Source: Betaproteobacteria bacterium
Lineage (GTDB): Bacteria; Pseudomonadota; Gammaproteobacteria; Burkholderiales; Rhodocyclaceae
Direction of reading: 5' to 3'
Assembly (NCBI GenBank): GCA_016709965.1
Contig: JADJLT010000006.1
Coordinates: forward strand, 868,001-932,000
DNA: 64,000 bases
Every line of letters begins with the position of its first letter. The first letter of the stretch is position 1. Both the position numbers and the translations under genes were made by a program. This document shows, piece by piece, positions 36,407 to 45,571 of this stretch. The notes under the pieces were generated by a model that searched no databases, was not told where the DNA came from, and saw only the letters and a list, made by a program, of their open reading frames with translations.

Positions 36407-36455
36407 GGGCGGGATTATAATGCGCGCCACTTCAACGCCTTGCCCGGAATAAACG

Positions 36456-37415
36456 ATGTCCCGCATTCTTCTTGCCCCGATGGAAGGGCTCGCCGACGAT
36501 TTGCTGCGCGGCGTGCTGACGGACATCGGCGGGTACGACTGGGGAATTTGCGAATTTGTCCGGGTTTCGAACACGCTTTTGCCGGCCAAGACCTACGAGC
36601 GGATTTGTCCGGAACTGCTGAATGGCAGCAAGACGCGGACGGGTACGCCGATGCGCGTGCAACTGCTCGGTTCCGACCCGCATTTCATGGCGGAAAACGC
36701 CCGCCGGCTGGTGACCTTGAACCCGGCCGGGGTCGATATCAATTTTGGTTGCCCGGCGCCGACGGTGTTTCGCCATCGCGGTGGTTCGGCCTTGCTTGGC
36801 GAGCCGGAGTTGTTGAACGAAATCACCAGTGCCGTGCGCGCTGTCGTCCCGGCCCACATTCCATTCACCGCCAAGATGCGTCTCGGCATCGACGACACCA
36901 GCCGGGCCATCGATTGCGCCCAGGCGCTGGAAGCTGCCGGCATCAACGAACTGATCGTGCATGGCCGGACCAAAGTGGATGGCTACCGTCCGCCGGCGCG
37001 CTGGGAGTGGATCGACAAGGTGCGGGACGCCATCCACATTCCGTTGATTGCCAATGGCGAGGTATGGACGGTGGAAGATTTTCGCAACTGTCAGCAGGCG
37101 ACCGGTTGCGCCGACATCATGATCGGCCGCGGTGCCGTGGCCGACCCACTGCTGGCGCGGCGCGTGCGCGGCGAGGCAAGCGGGGGCTGGGAAGAAATCC
37201 GGCCGACTGTGGCCACCTACTGGCTGGGCGTGCGCAAGAAAGTGGTACCGGTGCATGCCGGCGGCCGGCTCAAGCAGTGGCTGGCCATGATGCGGCGAAA
37301 TTATCCCGAGGCCGAGGTGCTTTACGAGCGTTTGCGGCCGATCAAGGGGGCGGCGGACATCGATGCGGCGATGATCGAGGAAGGCCTCGTGACTAAAGAG
37401 CAACTGGCGGCATGA
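36456..37415 (+). CDS. dusC: tRNA-dihydrouridine(16) synthase DusC
   Basis: 319 residues. FMN-dependent reduction of uridine in tRNA. Markers: LLAPMEGLADDLLRGVLT, GVDINFGCPAPTVFRHRGGS, AKMRLGIDD, LIVHGRTKVDGYRPPARW and IANGEVWTVEDF. The catalytic cysteine is in NFGCPAP. It overlaps the trmB-like gene by 4 bp, forming a three-gene coupled unit with ykgJ. Confidence 0.93.
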   Translation: MSRILLAPMEGLADDLLRGVLTDIGGYDWGICEFVRVSNTLLPAKTYERICPELLNGSKTRTGTPMRVQLLGSDPHFMAENARRLVTLNPAGVDINFGCPAPTVFRHRGGSALLGEPELLNEITSAVRAVVPAHIPFTAKMRLGIDDTSRAIDCAQALEAAGINELIVHGRTKVDGYRPPARWEWIDKVRDAIHIPLIANGEVWTVEDFRNCQQATGCADIMIGRGAVADPLLARRVRGEASGGWEEIRPTVATYWLGVRKKVVPVHAGGRLKQWLAMMRRNYPEAEVLYERLRPIKGAADIDAAMIEEGLVTKEQLAA

Positions 37416-38092
37416 TGGATGGCGCGATAGCAGGAAATTCCCGCTTCATTTCCAGCGCACAGAACGGGCCGCATCAGGATCTGGAAGCGCTCGTGCTCAA
37501 GCACATGGCGCACCCGTTTCAGAAACCGATTGCAGATTACAACCGCGAAGCGCTGGCGGTGGCGCTGGCCGCGCGCGATGCCTGGAACCCGCAGGCGTCG
37601 TTGATCCTCGATGCCGGCTGCGGTGTGGGTTGGAGCACCCAGCGCATCGCTGAAACCTTCCCGGATCATTTTGTTTTGGGTATCGATCAGTCGCTTGACC
37701 GCATCAGCCGCGGCAAACCGCTGCCCATGCCGGCCAATGCAGTATTGATCCGCGCCGATCTGGTCGATTTCTGGCGCCTGCTGGCCGATAGCGGCATTCG
37801 CCTTGCCCGCCATTACAACCTCTATCCGAACCCGTGGCCGAAGATCGGCCATCTGGCGCGGCGCTGGCAGGGCCATGCCGTGTTTCCCGTCTGGCGCGAA
37901 CTGGGCGGCGAAGTGGAATGTCGCAGCAACTGGCACATCTATATCGAAGAAATGGCGCAGGCCCTGACGCTGCTCAGCGGCCAGACTGTCGTTGCCGAGC
38001 CGTGGCAAACCGATGATCCAATGACGCCCTTCGAAAAGAAATACCTCGCCTCCGGCCACGAGCTGTGGCGCTGTCGAGTCAGCCTGCCATGA
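37412..38092 (+). CDS. TrmB-like tRNA (guanine-N7-)-methyltransferase-like protein
   Basis: 226 residues. SAM motif ILDAGCGVGWSTQRIAE and the TrmB-like HYNLYPNPWPKIGHLARRW, SSAQNGPHQDLEAL. The WHIYIEEM stretch also fits. The substrate may be the same as TrmB or a paralogue; a canonical trmB may lie elsewhere in the genome. Coupled by 4-bp overlaps to dusC and to ykgJ. Confidence 0.82.
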   Translation: MMDGAIAGNSRFISSAQNGPHQDLEALVLKHMAHPFQKPIADYNREALAVALAARDAWNPQASLILDAGCGVGWSTQRIAETFPDHFVLGIDQSLDRISRGKPLPMPANAVLIRADLVDFWRLLADSGIRLARHYNLYPNPWPKIGHLARRWQGHAVFPVWRELGGEVECRSNWHIYIEEMAQALTLLSGQTVVAEPWQTDDPMTPFEKKYLASGHELWRCRVSLP

Positions 38093-38403
38093 GCGTTTGC
38101 CAATCCTGCGGCGCCTGCTGCGCCAGCTTTCGTGTCGATTTTCATCCGGCCGAGCTGGCCGGCGGCGCCTTTGCCTGGGGTGAGGGCGTGCCCTTGTCGA
38201 TGACGGTGCCGGTTACCGCCAATATCGTTCGCCTGTGCGGCACCGACAGCGCTGCGCCGCGATGTGTGGCGCTGGCCGGCGAAATCGGCCAGGCGGTGAG
38301 CTGCACGATCTACGAAGGCCGGCCATCGCCCTGCCGGGAGTTCGATACTGAACACGCGGCCTGCAACCGGGCTCGCCAGCGTCACGGGCTGCCACCGCTC
38401 TAG
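38089..38403 (+). CDS. YkgJ-family cysteine cluster protein
   Basis: 104 residues from the ATG at 38089. Cysteine pattern CQSCGACCASF, LCG, RCVALAG, SCTIYEGRPSPCREF and ACNRAR matches the YkgJ/CxxCxxCC family, which likely binds an Fe-S or zinc centre. Overlaps the trmB-like gene by 4 bp. A dispersed motif begins 13 bp after the stop. Confidence 0.88.
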   Translation: MSVCQSCGACCASFRVDFHPAELAGGAFAWGEGVPLSMTVPVTANIVRLCGTDSAAPRCVALAGEIGQAVSCTIYEGRPSPCREFDTEHAACNRARQRHGLPPL

Positions 38404-38416
38404 GGGCGGGGGCTTC

Positions 38417-38457
38417 CTACGGTCAACCGAAAAAAACGGCGAAATTTGAAATTTCTT
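38417..38457 (+). repeat. Dispersed motif, copy 8
   Basis: Reads CTACGGTCAACCGAAAAAAA then CGGCGAAATTTGAAATTTC. Downstream of ykgJ in the same orientation, within the 194-bp gap before a PEP-CTERM gene. Confidence 0.8.
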
Positions 38458-38597
38458 TTTTGGCGACTGGCCATTCACGCAAAGATCACCGTTCGGTGAA
38501 CATTTCGCGATAGTTCCGGGAAGTCTCCTGCCTACGATGATGCCGTGGTCATCGCAGTTCGCAGGCCGCAGCACCCAACCTCACACGGAGAATCCAG

Positions 38598-39404
38598 ATG
38601 AAACCGATCCAATTTGCACTGCGCGCAAGCGCTGCCGGCGCCTTGGCGCTGGCGATGGCGGCGTCGGCCAACGCGGCGACGCAACAACTGACCGTGACGG
38701 TCGAAAACCTGTCGGCGGCCAACGGCTATGCAACCGGCCCTCTGCAGGTCGGCTTTGGCAATGGCAGCTTCGATGCATTCAATATCGGCAGCGTGGCCAG
38801 CGCGGCCATCGTGCCAGTTGCCGAGCTGGGTTCCGGTTCGGCCTGGCAGCCGGCTTTTGCCGCGGCCGACCCCGGCGCGGTCATTGGCGCCATCGGTGGC
38901 GTGTTGCTGCCGAGCGGCTCCGCCTCCGCCACCTTTACCGTGAATACGGCAAACAACAGCTACTTCAGCTTCGGCGCGATGGTGGTGCCGAGCAACGACT
39001 TCTTCATCGGCAACGATTCGCCAACCGCCTATCGTCTGTTTGATGCGGCCGGCAAGCTGACGACGGCGAGCATCACGCTCAAGGCCACGGATATCTGGGA
39101 TGCCGGTTCGGAGGTATTTGATCCCGCCTCGGCCGCCTTTGTCGGCAATGCGGCATTGCATACTGACCAGCATTCGGTCGTCGCCCACAACTTTGCCGAG
39201 CTGGCCGCTTTCAACGGGCTGACCACGGCGGCGGGTTACACCTTCCGGAGCAATCTGACGGCCACCAGCGATGTATACCGCATCTCGTTTGCCGTGGCAG
39301 CAGTGCCGGAACCGGAAAGCTACGCCATGATGTTGGCCGGCCTGGCGGTTGTTTCTGCCATTGCGCGTCGTCGCCGCGCAAAATCGGGCGGGCTGAGTGT
39401 CTGA
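38598..39404 (+). CDS. PEP-CTERM sorting-domain protein (spondin-like), function unknown
   Basis: 268 residues. Signal peptide ALALAMAASANA. The body resembles a spondin-type secreted domain (QLTVTVENLSAANGYATGPL, SAAIVPVAELGSGSAWQPAF, SATFTVNTANNSYFSFGAMV read in parts). C-terminal exosortase signal: VPEPESYAMMLAGLAVV, then ARRRRAKS. Unrelated in sequence to the PEP-CTERM protein at 6.8 kb except for the tail. A two-component system follows 58 bp on. Confidence 0.87.
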   Translation: MKPIQFALRASAAGALALAMAASANAATQQLTVTVENLSAANGYATGPLQVGFGNGSFDAFNIGSVASAAIVPVAELGSGSAWQPAFAAADPGAVIGAIGGVLLPSGSASATFTVNTANNSYFSFGAMVVPSNDFFIGNDSPTAYRLFDAAGKLTTASITLKATDIWDAGSEVFDPASAAFVGNAALHTDQHSVVAHNFAELAAFNGLTTAAGYTFRSNLTATSDVYRISFAVAAVPEPESYAMMLAGLAVVSAIARRRRAKSGGLSV

Positions 39405-39462
39405 TTCACCGATGCGATGGTGATAATCTGCCACCTGGTTTTCCACGGGTGGCAGACAAAAG

Positions 39463-40167
39463 ATGAGCAAGGATGTGCTGGTTGTCGAAGATGACGACGC
39501 AATCGCCGATGCGCTGGCCGTGCATCTGACCCAGGCCGGATTTTCGGCGCACCGGGAGGCCGACGGCCTGCTGGCCATGGCGGCCATCGACCGGCAGCGC
39601 TGGGATCTCGTCCTGCTTGACCTCATGCTGCCCGGTGCCGACGGCTGGGATGTCTGCCGCCACCTGCGAGCCCGCCATCCCGATGTGCCGGTGATCATGC
39701 TCAGCGCCCGCTCAGCCGAGGCCCACCGCGTGCTCGGGCTGGAGCTGGGGGCTGACGATTATCTGGCCAAGCCGTTTTCGATGCTCGAACTGATCGCCCG
39801 CATCCGTGCCTTGCTGCGTCGTGTTGATCTGCTCAAGGCCGTTGCGCCGCCGGCGGCTACGCTGTGCCGTTTCGGCACCTTCGTGCTCGATACGCAGCGC
39901 CGCGAATTGCGCCGGGGCGACGCGATCATTGCGCTTACCCTGCGCGAATTCGACTTGTTGCTCTTTCTTGTCCAGCACGCCGGGCGCGCCTACAGCCGCG
40001 ACGAGTTGCTGCAGCATGTCTGGGGCAGCCGCTTTGACGGCTACGAACACACCGTCAATTCGCACATCAACCGCCTGCGCGGCAAGATCGAGGACGATGC
40101 CCGCGCGCCGCGCTTCATCGTCACCGTCTGGGGCGTTGGTTACCGTTTCGACGGCGTGCCGGCATGA
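39463..40167 (+). CDS. OmpR/PhoB-family response regulator
   Basis: 234 residues. Receiver with VVEDDDAIADAL, phospho-Asp in LLDLMLPGADGW, and the KPFSMLEL lysine. The winged-helix domain has LTLREFDLLLFLVQHAGRAY and HTVNSHINRLRGKIE and VWGVGYRF. It overlaps the kinase gene by 4 bp. Targets unknown; the PEP-CTERM gene upstream is one candidate (inference). Confidence 0.93.
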   Translation: MSKDVLVVEDDDAIADALAVHLTQAGFSAHREADGLLAMAAIDRQRWDLVLLDLMLPGADGWDVCRHLRARHPDVPVIMLSARSAEAHRVLGLELGADDYLAKPFSMLELIARIRALLRRVDLLKAVAPPAATLCRFGTFVLDTQRRELRRGDAIIALTLREFDLLLFLVQHAGRAYSRDELLQHVWGSRFDGYEHTVNSHINRLRGKIEDDARAPRFIVTVWGVGYRFDGVPA

Positions 40168-41651
40168 CGCGGCGGACACGCTCCATCGGTGTTGTGCTTG
40201 TCATTGTGATCGCCGTGCTGCTCATCGCCTACGGCGCGTTTGTCGCCCTGGTCGTTCGCCACACGGCGCGCCATTACGAAGAGGAGAGCCTGCAGCGTCT
40301 GTCTTACGGGCTGGCCGGACATATCGCCGAACACTGGCCGGAGGTGGCCGATCACGCACGCGACCTGGCCGACCAGCGGGCACGCGATGCCCTGCTCACC
40401 ATGTTGATGACGGTGAACCCGGGCATTCAGGTCTATCTGCTCGATGCTGGCGGGCACATCGAAGCCTATATCGGCGACCAGTCGCTGGTTCGCGAAAAGC
40501 AGGTTGAGCTCGGACCCATCCGCGCTTTCCTATCCGGACAAGCGCTGCCACTCTTTGGCACCGATCCCATGGATTTCGGCCAACATCGCGTCTTCAGCGT
40601 CGCAGCGCTACCCCCCGGGGCGGACGCTGCCAGCGCGCCGGGCTACCTCTACGTCGTGCTTGGCGGGCAGGCAGTCGAACGCCGGATCGGCGCCATGAGC
40701 ACTCGCCCGGCCTGGCTCGCCGCCGGCCTGACCGGGCTCGTCGGCATGCTGATCATGGCCCTGGTCGGTGCCCTGTTCTTCAGAAAATTGAGCCGGCCGC
40801 TCCGCCATTTGTCCCGGCGCATCGCCGCCTACCGGCTCGGGCGCGAAGACGGACCCACCGCATCGCGGCCGTGGTCGCCACTGGACGACGAGGTACAGTC
40901 CATCGCCGTGGCCTTCGACGACCTGACGCAGCGCCTAGAAGAAACCCGCGTCCGCGAAACCGCGCAGGCAAAGGCGCATCGTGAGGAAATGGCCGGTGTG
41001 GCGCATGATTTGCGAACGCCGCTTACCGCTTTGCACGGCCATCTCGAAGCACTGGCCGGCGATGCGCCGGCGGCCGGGCGCGCGCGCCAACTGGCCGCAG
41101 CCCTCGACCAGAGCAACAAGGTACGGCGCCTGTCGCAACAATTGTTCGAGCTGGCTGCGCTGCAATCGACCGAGCAGGTGGCGCACTGCGAACGCTTTTG
41201 CCTGGACGAACTGGTCAGCGACACCGTGCATAAATTTTCGTTATCCAGCCGCTTGCCCAGCGTCAGTCTGAGCGGTCCGGCGCCCGGGCGGGTCGAGATT
41301 GATGGCGATGTCGGCCTGATCGAACGCGCCCTTACCAACCTGATCGACAATGCTCTGCGTCATGCCCCGGCGTCGCAAGGTGTCCGCGTGCGACTGGCGG
41401 CCAACGCCGGCGACGCACAGATCGTCGTCGAGGATGACGGCCCGGGCCTGCCCCCCGAGTTGCTGCGCCGGCTCGACTGCGGGCAGTCGCTGCGCGACCC
41501 ACCCATGGCCCGGCCGGGCGGCGGTATCGGCGGCCTCGGCCTGGCCATCGCACAACGGATCGCCACGCTGCACGGCGGCTGGCTGCGGCCAGTAGCCTCG
41601 ACGACCGGCGGCGCCCACCTCTGCCTGTCGATCCCCGTCGCCCGGGATTAA
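40164..41651 (+). CDS. Membrane sensor histidine kinase
   Basis: 495 residues. TM1 (GVVLVIVIAVLLIAYGAFVALV), a ~150-residue periplasmic sensor, TM2 (AAGLTGLVGMLIMALVGALFF), HAMP (LSRRIAAYRLGRED), HisKA with His in GVAHDLRTPLTALHGHL and ATPase boxes LIDNALRHAP, VEDDGPGLPPE and GGLGLAIAQRIATLHGG. Signal unknown. Confidence 0.93.
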   Translation: MTRRTRSIGVVLVIVIAVLLIAYGAFVALVVRHTARHYEEESLQRLSYGLAGHIAEHWPEVADHARDLADQRARDALLTMLMTVNPGIQVYLLDAGGHIEAYIGDQSLVREKQVELGPIRAFLSGQALPLFGTDPMDFGQHRVFSVAALPPGADAASAPGYLYVVLGGQAVERRIGAMSTRPAWLAAGLTGLVGMLIMALVGALFFRKLSRPLRHLSRRIAAYRLGREDGPTASRPWSPLDDEVQSIAVAFDDLTQRLEETRVRETAQAKAHREEMAGVAHDLRTPLTALHGHLEALAGDAPAAGRARQLAAALDQSNKVRRLSQQLFELAALQSTEQVAHCERFCLDELVSDTVHKFSLSSRLPSVSLSGPAPGRVEIDGDVGLIERALTNLIDNALRHAPASQGVRVRLAANAGDAQIVVEDDGPGLPPELLRRLDCGQSLRDPPMARPGGGIGGLGLAIAQRIATLHGGWLRPVASTTGGAHLCLSIPVARD

Positions 41652-41662
41652 GCCATCGCCCG

Positions 41663-41699
41663 TATTTCAATTTTCAACGTTTTTTCCGGTTGACCGTGA
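41663..41699 (-). repeat. Dispersed motif, copy 9
   Basis: The minus strand reads GTCACGGTCAACCGGAAAAA then ACGTTGAAAATTGAAATACG. It lies shortly after the kinase stop, in the opposite orientation to copy 10. Confidence 0.8.
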
Positions 41700-41906
41700 C
41701 GCGGTCATTCCCGACGCAACGACCCACATCGCTACCTCGCGCCCTGTCGTGAACTATCGCGCTGTCTGAGCGCTTCCCAGTCAGGCAGCGTATTTCCGAG
41801 GCGAGGGCAAGGAGCTAACAAAGAAAGTACCGATTACGCCCAGCATCCTCTATTGGCGTGGCACCAATAGTGCTGCGCCACTTTCCGGAGCTCGCGAAGC
41901 AGATTG

Positions 41907-41945
41907 CTACGGTCAACCGGAAAAAATGTCTGAAAATGAAAAATG
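41907..41945 (+). repeat. Dispersed motif, copy 10
   Basis: Reads GCTACGGTCAACCGGAAAAA then ATGTCTGAAAATGAAAAAT. Inverted with respect to copy 9, about 210 bp away. Confidence 0.8.
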
Positions 41946-42126
41946 GCGAACAGCAAAATTACGCCACGCTGGCCGGCCACTCGCAGGCATTTTAAGGGCT
42001 TCTCTTTTGCCCAATGCTGGCATATGGCAGATAGCCGAACACTGTTGGTATAACGATCATAAAGCAGCCGTGCTTTTGGCTACAATTTCGCCTTGAGCAG
42101 ATCCCGTCAGCAAGCCAATTAACTGA

Positions 42127-43434
42127 TCAGGGTTGCTGCCGCCTTTGTGCATAGCGGAAAACCAGTCCCTGGCGATTCGGGCCTTCATCCAGGCTAACGA
42201 CGCCTCCCAGGCGATTCGTCGCTTCAAGCGCGATAGCCAGGCCGAGTCCGCTGCCGGTTTCTGCCGTTCCTGGTATGCGGTAGAAGGCGTCGAACACCCG
42301 TTCGCGTTCGGCAAGCGGAATGCCTGGTCCATTGTCGATAACTTCAATGACTATCGTTGCCGCGTCATTGACCAAGCGGAGCGTTACTTCGCCATTTGCC
42401 TGGGTGTATTTGATGGCGTTCTCCAGCGCATTGCCTAGCATCAAGCGCAGCGCCTCCGGTTCCGCCGACATCGAAAGCGTGCCTTTTTCCTCAAGGCCGA
42501 GATCGATGCCTTTGGCCTCGGCCGCCGGCAGATAGTGGGCGATCAGTTCGCGGGCCAGGGCCGAAACATCAACAACGCCACCTACACTCTCAGTGGCCTG
42601 GGTTCGGGCCAGACTCAGTAATTGCTCGGTCAACTGCCGGGCGCGATCGATGCCTGTCTGCAGGGGGGCGATGCGCTCGTGCATGGCGGCGAGGGAGTTT
42701 GCCTGATGCAGGTTCTGCACTTGCAGTGAAAGGACCGTTAGCGGACTGCGCAATTCGTGGGCAGCATCGGCGATAAAGCGCCGCTGTTGGTTGATCAAGT
42801 GATTGGTGCGACCGAGCAGGCGATTGATGGCTTGAACGAAAGGAATGACTTCACTCGGCAGCTCGGCTTCAGCAATGGGGCTGGGGCGATCTGCCGCTTG
42901 CGTGTCGAGGCTGTGAGCCAGTCTGCTGACCGGGGCAAATTCCCGGCGAACAATCCGGACGACCAGCCCGGTCAACAAGGGAAACAGGAGCAGCAAAGGA
43001 ATCAGCGTGCGCAGGGCGCTGTTGATGGCTATTTCGTTACGTGCTTCGGTTGGTTGGGCGACCACGGTCAAGGGTTCAGACGAACCGTCGCCAACGAATA
43101 CGCGTAACTCTTCGCCCATGGCATTCAGGGTATGGAAACCAGACGGCAAATCCTTGGCCAGCCATGCCGGGCGAGCCTCTTTGGTCACCCGAAAGATCAG
43201 GATGCGTGATTCCGGATCGTTGATGGCGCTGTCGCTGGCGCCTCTGGGTGAGTTCTGCGTCCCATTTTTTGCGGACAGGACGGCAATCTGGCGCAGCGTG
43301 TCATCCTGAAATTCCTTGGCTTCGCCATAGGCCAATATGAATGACCCGACAGTCGCGGCCAGGCCTGCCAACACAATGGCCATGCCGAGCATCAAGGAGA
43401 GATGGCGTTGCAGCGAGCGGTTCATGTCTTGCAT
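42127..43434 (-). CDS. QseC-like sensor histidine kinase
   Basis: 435 residues. TM1 (LMLGMAIVLAGLAATVGSFIL), a ~120-residue periplasmic part, TM2 (LIPLLLLFPLLTGLVVRIV), HisKA with the His in DAAHELRSPLTVLSLQ, and ATPase boxes ALENAIKYTQANG, VIDNGPGIPLAERERVFD and GSGLGLAIALEATNRLGG. It overlaps its response regulator by 13 bp and ends the PepSY/COG4705/RR/HK operon. Confidence 0.93.
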   Translation of the reverse strand: MQDMNRSLQRHLSLMLGMAIVLAGLAATVGSFILAYGEAKEFQDDTLRQIAVLSAKNGTQNSPRGASDSAINDPESRILIFRVTKEARPAWLAKDLPSGFHTLNAMGEELRVFVGDGSSEPLTVVAQPTEARNEIAINSALRTLIPLLLLFPLLTGLVVRIVRREFAPVSRLAHSLDTQAADRPSPIAEAELPSEVIPFVQAINRLLGRTNHLINQQRRFIADAAHELRSPLTVLSLQVQNLHQANSLAAMHERIAPLQTGIDRARQLTEQLLSLARTQATESVGGVVDVSALARELIAHYLPAAEAKGIDLGLEEKGTLSMSAEPEALRLMLGNALENAIKYTQANGEVTLRLVNDAATIVIEVIDNGPGIPLAERERVFDAFYRIPGTAETGSGLGLAIALEATNRLGGVVSLDEGPNRQGLVFRYAQRRQQP

Positions 43435-44090
43435 GTCTTGTCCACCATCCAGCCAGCACCGCGTACGTTCTTGATGATGTCGGCGCCCAGTTTTTTGCGC
43501 ACGCCATGGATGAGGAAATCTACGGCGTTGCTTTCGACTTCTTCATTCCACCCGTAAATCCGTTCTTCGAGATCGGCGCGTGCCAGAATCGTTCCGGGAC
43601 GCAAGAGCAAGGCATGCAACAGGGCAAATTCGCGCGCGCTGAGCAATTCGACAATATCGCCGCATCGCGCCTCCTTGGTCGCCGGATCGAGGCTGACTTT
43701 GCCGTTGCTCAACAGGGTCGTTGCCTGTCCCCCCTGGCGGCGGATGACCGCCCGCAGTCTGGCCAGCAATTCATTGACGTCAAATGGTTTGACCAGATAG
43801 TCATCCGCGCCAAAATCAAGGCCCTTGATCCGGTCGTCAATGCCGTCGCGCGCGGTAATGACAATGACCGGCACCGTGTTGCCACTCTGGCGCAAACGGC
43901 GGAGCACTTCCAGACCATCGCGCCTAGGCAATCCCAAATCCAGCAGGACAGCCTGATGCTCGCCGTTTCTCAGGGCGGCATCGGCTGCTTCCCCGTCCAT
44001 CACCCAGTCCAGCGCGTAGGCAGCGTCCTTGAGCGCAACGGACAAGGCTTCGCCAATCATCGGATCGTCTTCAACCAGCAGAATGCGCAT
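43422..44090 (-). CDS. QseB/PmrA-like response regulator
   Basis: 222 residues. Receiver with LLVEDDPMIGEAL, phospho-Asp in LLDLGLPRRDGL and KPFDVNELLARLRA; winged helix with LSAREFALLHALLLRPGTIL, VDFLIHGVRKKLGADIIKNVRGAGW (in parts). Upstream on the same strand lie COG4705 and PepSY genes, likely targets or partners. Confidence 0.93.
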   Translation of the reverse strand: MRILLVEDDPMIGEALSVALKDAAYALDWVMDGEAADAALRNGEHQAVLLDLGLPRRDGLEVLRRLRQSGNTVPVIVITARDGIDDRIKGLDFGADDYLVKPFDVNELLARLRAVIRRQGGQATTLLSNGKVSLDPATKEARCGDIVELLSAREFALLHALLLRPGTILARADLEERIYGWNEEVESNAVDFLIHGVRKKLGADIIKNVRGAGWMVDKTCKT

Positions 44091-44109
44091 CCTCTAGCCC
44101 AGCCCTTCT

Positions 44110-44916
44110 TCATTCAAATACGGCAGAAATTTCGTTGCCGGAAACGCGGGCGCCTTGCCCGGCGGAGCGTTGCCGGAAGAGTCCAATGCACAGCCAGATG
44201 AATCCCAGCAACACCGCTGATGCAGTATAGCGGCTCAAGGCCAGGCCGCCGGCGGCCACCGGCTTGTCGAGAAAGTCTCCAACCACGGCGCCGAGCGGAC
44301 GGGTCAGGATGAAGGCCGCCCAGAACAGCACGGTATGGGAGATGCGGGTCCACAGATAAGCCCCGACAACAAGCAGCAACAATGCGCCGAAGACGACGGC
44401 CGCACCCTTGTAGCCAAGGCCTGCCGTATCCGCCGTCCAGTCGCCGAGCGCCGTCCCCAGCGTTTGGGAAAACATGATGGTCGCCCAATAAAACATTTCC
44501 GATTTCGGCGAGCCAACGCTATCCGCCGAGACCGAACCGAGCGTCCTGTACCAGACGGCAAGCGATGTCATGAGCAGGATGAACAGCAGGCTGGACCCGC
44601 CGGCGTAACCTATGCCCAGTGAGCGGTCGGCGAAATCCGCCAGCGTCGTACCGACTGTTGTCGTGGCAATGACGGTTGTCCAATAGAGGCTGGGGTAAAA
44701 GCGCTTTGCCCTGATCTGGGCGGCTACCGTCACGATAAAAACTGCCGCGAATATGACCGTGCCAAGCAAGTAGCCAAAATTCATCGACATCGATACGGCA
44801 TCGCCGCCGGTTTCGCCGAGTGTCGTGGCAGCGATCTTGATGATCCAGAAGATCAGCGTGACTTCCGGTACTTTGCTCAGCATGTCCGTCGCGTCGTTGC
44901 GCGCTAAGGTTTTCAT
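44110..44916 (-). CDS. COG4705-type integral membrane protein
   Basis: 268 residues from the ATG at 44916 (a GGAGAG site lies 8 bp upstream). About eight membrane helices in two half-repeats, with the motif T-T-x-G-E/T-x-x-G-D seen in AATTLGETGGDA, TTTVGTTLADF, SQTLGTALGDW and TRPLGAVVGDFLDKP. Family function is unknown; these proteins often sit beside QseBC-like systems. Follows PepSY in the operon. Confidence 0.85.
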   Translation of the reverse strand: MKTLARNDATDMLSKVPEVTLIFWIIKIAATTLGETGGDAVSMSMNFGYLLGTVIFAAVFIVTVAAQIRAKRFYPSLYWTTVIATTTVGTTLADFADRSLGIGYAGGSSLLFILLMTSLAVWYRTLGSVSADSVGSPKSEMFYWATIMFSQTLGTALGDWTADTAGLGYKGAAVVFGALLLLVVGAYLWTRISHTVLFWAAFILTRPLGAVVGDFLDKPVAAGGLALSRYTASAVLLGFIWLCIGLFRQRSAGQGARVSGNEISAVFE

Positions 44917-44970
44917 TTGCATTCTCTCCTTGCTGGGCCTGGATTCAACCCAGGCCATCGGCGCGGCTGG

Positions 44971-45303
44971 TTAATCGGCCAGATCACAGTCGTCATTGTG
45001 GTCGAGCTTGTCTTCGCTGGCGGCAATGACCTTCCCGCTGGTCGAGTCGACCTTCACGTCCATGACTTTTTTGCCTTGGACGACTTCGATATCGAAGACC
45101 CAATGGCCCTGATGTTTTTCAACTTCAGCGCGCGATGCTTTGCCGCCGATATGTTGCTCGGCTGCAGTGATCGCCTGGGTCAGATCAATCTTGGTATGTT
45201 CGATTGCCAGCACATCGCTCTCCATCGTTCTGGCCGCGTAGGCGGTGCCGATGGTTGTGGCTGAAAGCGCAGCTAGCGCCACCAGATAGAGTTTGCTTTT
45301 CAT
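44971..45303 (-). CDS. Secreted PepSY-domain protein
   Basis: 110 residues from the ATG at 45303. Signal peptide ending GTAYAA. A single PepSY domain: AITAAEQHIGGKASRAEVEK, WVFDIEVVQGKKVMDVKVDS and TSGKVIAASED. The tail is acidic. First gene of the operon with COG4705 and the two-component genes; likely a periplasmic partner of the kinase (inference). Confidence 0.88.
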   Translation of the reverse strand: MKSKLYLVALAALSATTIGTAYAARTMESDVLAIEHTKIDLTQAITAAEQHIGGKASRAEVEKHQGHWVFDIEVVQGKKVMDVKVDSTSGKVIAASEDKLDHNDDCDLAD

Positions 45304-45433
45304 GTTGATCATTCCTTTAAATCACGCGGATAGTCGCGTGGTGATAAAGATAGCGATCAATAATTTGCAGCAAGTTAGCGGGCGTCTGTTGCGAGCCAAC
45401 AGCTTGAATGTCTCGTTTGCAGGCGGATACCGC

Positions 45434-45452
45434 CGGATTTTTTCCGGTTGCA
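45434..45452 (-). repeat. Truncated dispersed motif, copy 14
   Basis: Plus strand reads GGATTTTTTCCGGTTG and then departs from consensus (CAAGG). Half of the core palindrome and the A-tract remain. It sits in the 268-bp gap between the PepSY gene start and the LysR gene end, where nothing else was recognised. Confidence 0.4.
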
Positions 45453-45571
45453 AGGTGCTGCTTGGCCGAACTTTGCCAGATGCTCCTCGAATTGCCATTC
45501 AGCAGAACGAATTAGGCACATGAATTTCACTGCTTAAACTTGCTGTGAAAGGAAGATCAAGTCGGTGAAAT

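Larger units (their letters stand above)
41652..42126. other. 475-bp intergenic region with no gene seen
   Basis: Between the ends of two kinase genes that face each other. It holds two inverted copies of the dispersed motif (41663-41699 and 41907-41945). No reading frame with family resemblance, RNA gene or clear terminator hairpin was found. Confidence 0.7.
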
